Shown piece by piece: positions 57,024 through 64,000 of a stretch of 64,000 bases of DNA. A program made the translations under genes and the position numbers. The DNA is from Costus lasius. Taxonomy: Eukaryota > Streptophyta > Magnoliopsida > Zingiberales > Costaceae. Where the stretch lies: positions 62,001-126,000 of the forward strand of contig JANVAS020000239.1 of assembly GCA_027563935.2 (NCBI GenBank), read 5' to 3'. The notes beneath the pieces are model-generated. The model ran no database searches and was not told the origin of the DNA. It worked only from the letters and a program-made list of their open reading frames with translations. Position 1 is the stretch's first letter. Every line of letters starts with the position of its first letter.

Positions 57024-59194
57024 TGTTGGTGTATATGCACTAGGACCTGTGGCTGGTTCGATATGAGTTACATTCATTTGTGATATACATCCTGGTATGG
57101 TCGTTGTTATGCCTTTTGTACATCTGCGTCATATGTAAATTTGCATATACAATGTCCCTGGAGATATATTCTATTTAATCTCAAAGAATAATCCCCGGTC
57201 AAGTGTCATAGTGGATAAGGGCAGCTATGATACACTTGAGACTGGTATATGCGCTGGTTGAGCATGAGTTGCTAACGCAGGCATATGGGTATATCAAGGG
57301 AGATATACTGGATCAACCCGCCATGAGGATTTGACTTGGTGTCACAGATCAAATATCACAGTGATAGAGATTTAGTCATCCTGGACTTGAGGGCATTGAT
57401 ATCTCTATATGGTAAGGGATGTACTTTGATATAACCTAATGATCCATGTAACAAGGGAGTCATAACGGTTGTCATTGGGTATATCTTGAGCCATATGAGA
57501 GATTCAATGTGCCAATAGAGGATTTGCCCCTTCCCTGCGGGGAAGTTTGATGTCCATGGGCCCCTACATGGTGCATGACTAAAAGTGTGGCCACACCCAG
57601 GTTAAGCCTGAATGGAGTCATGACCATTAATGTTGGAATAAACAAGTGTGACACACTTGTCCGACTTGGATAATCAGCCTGGCAAAATGACTAGAGTGTA
57701 CATGTATCTTGTCGCAATTTTAGGGGATGTCGATGTCGACTCTATTCCGAGGACTTGGGTAGCAATGATGTACTGCTAGGTGCCACTCATTGCTTGTGAT
57801 GATGTGAGGTTATCACTTCCAACGTCTGAGGAACCTACAGGGTCGCACACCTAGACACTCGAGATCTCGTATTGATTGAATTGCCTACAATCGAGTGATT
57901 TGGTTGATTCGAGTCAGTTTGGGAGTCCGATGCATCGTGGATGCATCTGATGAGTTAGAGATGATCGTTTGGGATGATGTTGCGTTTTGACTTTAGTTGA
58001 CCCCGGTTGACCTTCGGGTGACCACGTTTGACCTCGATAGACTAGGTTCAGTCGAGTGGTCAAATATTGGGTTTAAGCTCCGGTTCTGTTCGGAGGCTTT
58101 TTGCGATTGATTTAAACGTAACATGGGGGCCCGCGACTTAAGTGTTAAATTTAATATTTATATTCAATTAATGCACAACTTAAGTTAATATTTATATTAA
58201 ATATATTCATCACTTAAGTTGTGGATCCGCATCCATTAAGCATTAATGTATTTAGGTGCTTATTAATTATGAAAATTTGTAATTAAATAGAGCACTAGCC
58301 AAAAATCGATCATAACACTCTTCTAACCTAGCCGCTCACCTCCACAGCTCTCCCCATGGCGACAACATGCAAGGAGGTGTCACCCACCTCCATGGATGAC
58401 ATGTTTCATCCCCTCTAGGCGCATGAAACCACCTTGGAGCATCTTCCTTCCTTCATAGCGTATCCTTTGGAGAGATTGGCGGAAGAGGATAATATCTCCT
58501 TCTCCATGGCGCCTCCAAGAGAGAAGCGGCACCACCTTCATGGTGGCAACACCTTCTTCTTCCATGGGCACAAAAGAAGGCTTGGAGTCTTCTTCCTTCT
58601 TTGATGATGTATCCCTTGGAGGGATTAACACATGAAGAAGGATTTTTCTTCTATGGGCGCAACTTCCATGAATGTGAAGAAGAAAGGAGAGGAAGAGGAG
58701 TTTACAATATCTATTCTCATCATCTTAGTGCATCTCCTTGGGGAGATTGCTGCTTACATTGATGGAGAAGAAGATATTCATCATGGGCACATCTTCATGA
58801 TGGCACATACCATGAGGAAAAGTGGCTAGACATGAGATTGACACAAGTTATAGAGCTTCCCTCTCCTTGTGGTCAATTTCCTCCCTTCATCACCTCTTTG
58901 GCGCATCTTGGAGATGGCGAAGCAAAGAGGGCAGCTACATAGGCAATAGGATCTTCCTCCTGAAGGCTAGCACCAGGCGTGGAGTGAAGAGAATCTTGAG
59001 CAGTCCGTGTGTGCACGATTGTAGAGGGCGGACACTTGTGCGCCTCTTCTTCGTCATCACCAGCCCCTAGGATTATGCGAATAAAGGTATATTACTCTGA
59101 CACATTCGGTGGATCACTCGTAAGGGATCCTGGCTCTTAGGGCTATCCAATTTCAGGCTCTTAGGGCTCTTATGCGAATAAAGGTATATTTCCA
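57024..59194 (+). repeat. 5' LTR of decayed Copia
   Basis: 2171 bp, TGTTGGTGTATATG to ATTTCCA, 4 bp before the primer site. Blocks aligned with the main family include GTGTGGCCACACCCAGGT (near 57587), GTGTGACACACTTGTCC (near 57647) and TACAGGGTCGCAC (near 57836). A ~21-bp repeat (start TTATGCGAATAAAGG) occurs at 59073 and 59170 next to the end. Short ORFs at 58380-59070 on both strands show no protein similarity. Confidence 0.82.
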
Positions 59195-59198
59195 ATAG

Positions 59199-59210
59199 TG
59201 GTATCAGAGG
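59199..59210 (+). other. primer binding site, tRNA-iMet-like
   Basis: TGGTATCAGAGG, one base from the usual TGGTATCAGAGC, follows the LTR end. Confidence 0.85.
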
Positions 59211-61199
59211 TAACTTATGAGACCCACGCGGTGTATTTTGCTTATCTACATGCACCCAGGCCATAAAAGATTTTTTAAAATTTTTATGTCATGATTTTTC
59301 TGCTTAGAAAAAGGTAGGTTTATCATGCGGAAATTTTTGTCTAAAATCTCCTACTAATAGATTCTCCTTGTGTGTCAAGGACGGACCTTGCGCACAAGCT
59401 TTGTAAAATGTTAGGGAATTTTTCCCTTTAAATTTTACATGGTAAGGTGGACTGAAAAGGGTGCGGCTTGCATGCCTAGGGCATGCATGCGCCACTTTTC
59501 ACAGGGAGCCTGAGAGAATTATTTAGGGAAAATTTTGTGACAATTATTTTGGGTGATGAACAGTTTTATGAAAAACTAAAATTAATTTTAATTGTTGGTT
59601 TTTCATTGCATGTACAAGAGCATGAGTAGGTGCTTTTATTATTCCATTATGATATGGTTATAGACAAGCCCTTATGCATGCCTGGGATGTATTCTTGTGA
59701 GGCCTGCGTGCCGCCCTATTTCCTTTATTTGTTTTGCAATTAAAGTACAAGATTAGGGATGGGAGAGAGCACATCATGACTTCTCTTTGGCGCATCTAAA
59801 TCATATGGTGCTGCCTCTTCCTTAGCCGAATCCTTGGTGGCTTCTAAGGTTCACCTTAGTGGCGCACCAATAGGATTAAGGGCTGATGAAGAGGGCTTGT
59901 GCATACCTATTGATTGGCTAAAACTTTGGTGGCTTCTAGGGCTTTCTAGAGGCACATCAAACATGGTTTCAAGGGCTGATCTAAAAGGTGATGCAAACAG
60001 CTCCTCATGGTCATGTTTCTATGCAAGTGGTGCACCTTCATGGTGGCGCAATATGCTAGATGTGATGGCGCCCCTATGATTGGCCGAACCCTAGGAGGAG
60101 TCTAGGGTTTGCGAGCTAGCTTGGGTAGAGAAGAGTGTTGGCCGAATCCTAGAAGGAGTCTAGGGTTTGCGAGCTAACACAAGTGGACCAAGGGGTTGAC
60201 CTAAACCTAAGAGAGCACCTAGGGTGTCCTAGGAGGCGTTTCTATGGTTTGAGGGGCTGACCCTGATGCAGAGGACCGAGGCAGCAGCGCACCTAGGGAT
60301 GGAGCAGAGTCCTTAGGGTACTCAGGGCAAAGCTAAGGACTTAGTGGCATGGGCCCTTGGCTTGTGCCTTAGAGTAGCTAGGTGATTAGTCTAGGTCTAG
60401 GGGCTTGTTACCCATGTCTGGGCTATAACCATATCATGTTTTATTTTCTTCTCAATTTTAAGCATGCCTGTGATGTTTTAGTTTTCATGCTACTCACTAT
60501 AGGATTGCATGCCTGTATTGTCAGATGAAAGATAAAACTAAATGGTGAGACCACAAAAACCCTCGATCCAAATATCAAGTCTGATAACTGCCTTTTGACG
60601 CGTAGCCCTCGTCAAACTATCGATCGATGGTGTTGTGCACTATTTCCCACCCTCGTGGGACACACCCATCTATCTTTAGGAGGCGTGCGGTGACAATGAT
60701 TTCCCCAGTCTGGTTAAAATCCTGGACACGCCTTCGCAAGGAAATCATTGGCGCTGGGCCACATGATGAAAGTCTAGAGGCAACCTCAAGAGGTTAGGGC
60801 TTTGTGTTGTATCTAGCCCTTGCTAGATACAAAGTGCCTGAACTATCTTAAGAAGGGGAATTGCGAAGTTGCAATTGGTTAGGGTGCCTACCTCACGAAG
60901 TATGCATCACCTTGTGCAGTTCATCCCACCCTCGTGGGATGCAAGGCCGTGTACGGAATGAGGATCGCATCTCACTAAGGAAATCTGGTGATTTCCCAAT
61001 CGACTTTTGAGGGTTGTTGATTTGATCAAAAATTGTGGGAGCCCAATCATTTATAAAAGGCCAGATTAAATGATTGATTCGTAGATCTGCTTATGACCAT
61101 TGCAAATGGTCACTGCGATCTCTCCTAAGTTGGTTGGTACCAACTGAGGGGACTAGTATTTGAGGATTGTCCTCAAGCTCGAGGAAAAGTTGTATCTCC
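59211..61199 (+). other. leader of decayed Copia
   Basis: No protein-like ORF. It contains a ~41-bp direct repeat (60080-60120 and 60138-60178, core GGAGTCTAGGGTTTGCGAGC) and two copies of the hairpin TCCCAC-CCTC-GTGGGA (60645-60660 and 60924-60939). The palindrome GTTGGTACCAAC lies near 61132-61143, just before the gag remnant. Confidence 0.65.
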
Positions 61200-63832
61200 T
61201 TGAGTGGCCTTCACCTAAACCCATTTCATCTACAGCCTTGTTGGCTGATGAGGATGCTTAAGGGGTAGCTTGTTTATTGCTAGCATGTCGCCTTCTAGGG
61301 ACAAGTTAGAGTAGAAAGCTGTAACTTCTAAAAGCAGTCGTACAATGCAAAGGTATGCCTTAGTGCTTGATTGATGCATTAAAGATGAAATAGGTGTAGG
61401 AGATAAGGTGCTCAAGATTGACTACTAGCGACCTCAAAACAAGGAGAAGAGAAGTAGCCCTTCGTCTTCTGGCTCAAGTAATTGCATTGCCTAAAGTGAA
61501 ATTGTCTATTTCTAACACATGGGTATATCATACCGCATAATGAGACCAACACTTGCAAAAGTATTTTGGTGCTCAATAGAAATAGGGCAATGCTGACATA
61601 GAGAGACTGACCTACCAGTTGGAGCATACGCTGCTGCCATAATGGTAGGAGATCTCACTCTCTCTAGGGTCAAGACTATGCAGGTGATGCTAAAAGCTTA
61701 TTCCACAATGAACTTAATTCCATCTTAAATGTATCTCCAAGTTAGGAGATGACATGACTCAGTATTTGGATCTAGGGATATGAGACTTTGGGTCATATAT
61801 CTAAGGTTATACTACCATAGAACCAAGATCTGATAAAGTGTAAGTGGTGTATCCAAAGTTCACCTAGGGATACAAATTTCCATAGACCCACAGGAGAACA
61901 AGTATTTGTTGCTCATAGTGTCGTTTTTTCTTGGAAATGTTTTTCCTTGAAAAAGGCTAGTGGGAGGAAGTTATGACTTGGATTTAGTCCAAGGTCAACC
62001 ACTTAGCACAAAAGGATCAAAGATGGAATTTGAACCATATATGTTGGTTGTGGGCAACCTAGGGTTCATAAAATGTGGGAATAAGGATTAAATTGATTCA
62101 TGTGTACCTGTGTTATGAGTAACTTCTAGCAAGGACAATGAATCCTCCCTTATGGATAAAGATTAAGTGGTTCTGTACCTATCTTTGGCAATGTTGTTTG
62201 GGCCTTGTAAGATAAGAACCTCATCCATTGACTCCATGCAAATGGACTCATGGATTCAATCTCCTTTCAGGAGAATGAGTCGGATCAACCTCTCTTGAGA
62301 GCTTGACTCGCACGAGGCTTGTTTACTAAGGACAGCAACAATGATGTTCTTCACTTGTTACAAGTGGAAGATCTATAAACTTGTTAGCCCTCATACACTT
62401 TAGTGTGTGTGGACAGGACTAATAAGTAAGCCAAAGATGGGGTACTAATCCTTTATAGATATATCTGATGGATATAAAAGGAGACTAGCTTGATAAATTC
62501 ATAAAGCTTTCTAAGAAAGCACTTGAGCCAGAGTTTATGACTGTCCCTAAGAGTATGAGATTTCCTCATAGCTCACTCCATATAGAACTCTTCATTCAAG
62601 TTGAGTGTCTAATTGGAGGAATCGAGTTATGGTTGGCATAATTAAATGTAGGAGAAGTCATATAACCCCTTGTAAAGGTTGTGCAAAATGAATAGTTTTT
62701 CCTAAACCTTGAAAGATGTTCCATATCTGACATATGTGTGTATGGGGTATCCTTGGGGATACTGATTCCATGATCCCACAAGAGAGCAACTTGGTTGCTG
62801 CTTAAGGTGCTGATTTTCTTGGGAAAGATTTTCTCTTGAAAAGGCTAGTGGGAGCAACTTTGACTTGGATATGATCCAAGGTCAACTTTTGACACATTTG
62901 GTCAAAGATGGACTCTGAGCTAGTTTTACAGGTTATGGGTAACCCGAGGCTCAGAACACACAGGCTATACTGGTTGAATCGATTCGTCTGACTTTGATTT
63001 ATGTGTAACTCCTAAACTCAATATAGAGAATCTTCATTCTATGGTGCCTGAGTGCAGTGGGAGCTTAATGACATCTCTGGTCTTGTATATTAGGTACATA
63101 CAGATCATCAGAGATGACATCCTGATCTTTCACTTAGTGAAGAGATGATTGGGAAGTGTCTCTTGATGAATAACTTAGTGGACATCACCTATGGTGTAGG
63201 TGTGAGAGTTTTGGATAGATCCAAGAAACTTCAAGTCCTAAGTTAGACAACATACATCGATGTTAGTATGTTATAGACCATATGTGGTTAATTCCAAGAG
63301 CATAACCAATTGATACCAGGTCCAATCCAGGTGCATGGCACTGGATAAGGAGAAAATAACATTTTTGGTTCTAGAAAGAACTATAGGAATGGTTCTCGAT
63401 TGGTAGAAATAAGAAAAGCTTGTTGTATAGGGTAACACTTGATAGTTTGTTCTATTCTGACCTTGATCGCAACATCAGTTTTGTGTCTAGTAGTAAAGGA
63501 AGCTGTGAAAGGCTTCATGATGGACTACCATCATCTCCAATTGAAGGCAGAGTATGTTATAACTTCTAGGAAGCTGTTTGGATATGGGAGTTCTTCATTG
63601 AACTTCAAATGGTTGTCATACCGTTATTGGTCTCTATTTGTGAGCACAAAGGAGCAATAACACATGACAAAAAAAATAAGGTTTCACCTAAAGATCCAAA
63701 CATATACTCGAGCGCTTCCACTTTGTCTTGGAGACAGAAGTGTTGAGAGATTGCAGATATTTACACCAAGAGAGTCACGATAGGCCCATTGACCGATGCT
63801 CTGGCGCAGCAGGAGCGTGGCAGGTCTGACTG
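61200..63832 (+). pseudogene. heavily decayed Copia gag-pol
   Basis: No long frame survives, but remnants can be read across stops and shifts. A gag piece CLLLASMSPS lies at about 61268-61298 (compare CLMLASMTPP in H). An integrase remnant (CLLR..., Y-T-L-V-C, then F-I-D-I-S-D-G-Y, matching the VCGP and FTDDFSRYGY regions) lies at about 62320-62480. Linker pieces with EPRSDK occur near 61810-61990 and again at 62690-62880. An RT piece LDRSKKLQVLS..TYID lies at about 63211-63264. The RNase H tail (IYTKRVT..PLTDALAQQ) is at 63680-63832. One linker copy precedes the integrase remnant, so the element is rearranged as well as mutated. Confidence 0.75.
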
Positions 63833-64000
63833 AGGATGTGTTGATTGTGGTAACACAATAACAGGATCCTAGTTGATGTGGGGGGTAAACACATGATTAG
63901 AATATCTTGAAAAAAAAATACTAAACTCATTTAGCAGCCAAAATTATCAATTAGGAAAAGTAGTTATGCCTTAGAGATGATTCTAATGATCAATAATGAA
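63833..64000. other. unassigned sequence after decayed pol
   Basis: 168 bp following the RNase H remnant. No polypurine tract plus TGTTGG LTR start is visible, and nothing else is recognised. Confidence 0.4.

Larger units (their letters stand above)
57024..64000 (+). mobile_element. decayed plus-strand Copia element of a related family
   Basis: LTR 57024-59194, primer site 59199-59210, leader, decayed gag-pol to about 63832. The 3' LTR is not in the window. Left flank is CTACT (57019-57023); the matching right copy cannot be seen. LTR and protein remnants are homologous to, but far diverged from, the main Copia family of the window. Confidence 0.8.

Noticed and set aside
57472..59070. ORFs of 60-83 codons at 57472, 58380, 58632 and 58822 as possible host genes
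   Set aside because: They lie wholly inside the LTR of the decayed Copia, on both strands, with no recognisable domain.
59095..59115. ATTCGGTGGATCACTCG, which resembles the start of animal 5.8S rRNA
   Set aside because: Similarity covers under 20 bases, plant 5.8S begins differently, and no rRNA sequence follows. It lies inside an LTR.

Overview
This window is plant nuclear DNA, almost certainly angiosperm intergenic heterochromatin. It is built essentially entirely from LTR retrotransposons inserted into one another. I see no host gene, no rRNA gene, no intact tRNA gene and no prokaryotic signature. The plant assignment rests on the element types: Ty1/Copia elements primed by initiator tRNA-Met, a chromovirus-type Ty3/Gypsy element of Tekay/Del type with ~2.9-kb LTRs, and an Athila-like Ty3/Gypsy element. 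Species cannot be told.

The backbone is an old minus-strand Athila-like element (G). Its 5' LTR (56660-57023), leader, gag, protease, reverse transcriptase and RNase H lie at 52417-56659, and a piece of its integrase lies at 20002-20140. Between these sits a 32.3-kb insertion (20141-52416) bounded by the 5-bp duplication AATAT, across which the Athila reading frame stays in register. That insertion is a minus-strand Copia element (F; LTRs 20141-21788 and 50731-52416). F was itself hit twice. The first hit is a nearly intact Copia of the same family (H, 26064-35173, TSD TCTAC). The second is a plus-strand Tekay-type Gypsy (T, 35479-49281, TSD GGTAC), whose pol is split by a related solo LTR (42375-45033, TSD ATGTG). 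This gives four nesting levels, each with an exact target-site duplication.

Left of 20001 is a second cluster of the same Copia family. A plus-strand copy (pol tail 1-211, 3' LTR 232-772 and 12546-13165) is interrupted by composite A (773-12545, TSD CCTAG). Composite A is a tandem LTR-leader-truncated LTR-gag/pol-LTR array that also holds a solo LTR (9123-10810, TSD TTAAG). The plus LTR is fused head to head with a minus LTR fragment (13166-14338), followed by a second tandem derivative (14339-20001) made of truncated LTRs, a leader and a pol fragment.

On the right, an older, decayed plus-strand Copia of a related family (LTR 57024-59194; internal region to the window end) lies inside the Athila LTR.

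All coding regions are retroelement polyproteins (gag, protease, integrase, reverse transcriptase, RNase H). Each carries at least one inactivating change. H is closest to intact, with one nonsense codon near the RNase H end and one lost integrase zinc ligand. Counted by eye, LTR pairs differ by about 1.2% (A), 0.9% (F), 0.9% (H) and 0.6% (T), compatible with the nesting order. Main points of interest are the nested chronology, tandem LTR composites, a duplication confined to one LTR, repeated LTR motifs, covarying leader hairpins, tRNA-like inserts, and stop codons concentrated at CHG sites. I found no convincing new functional system.
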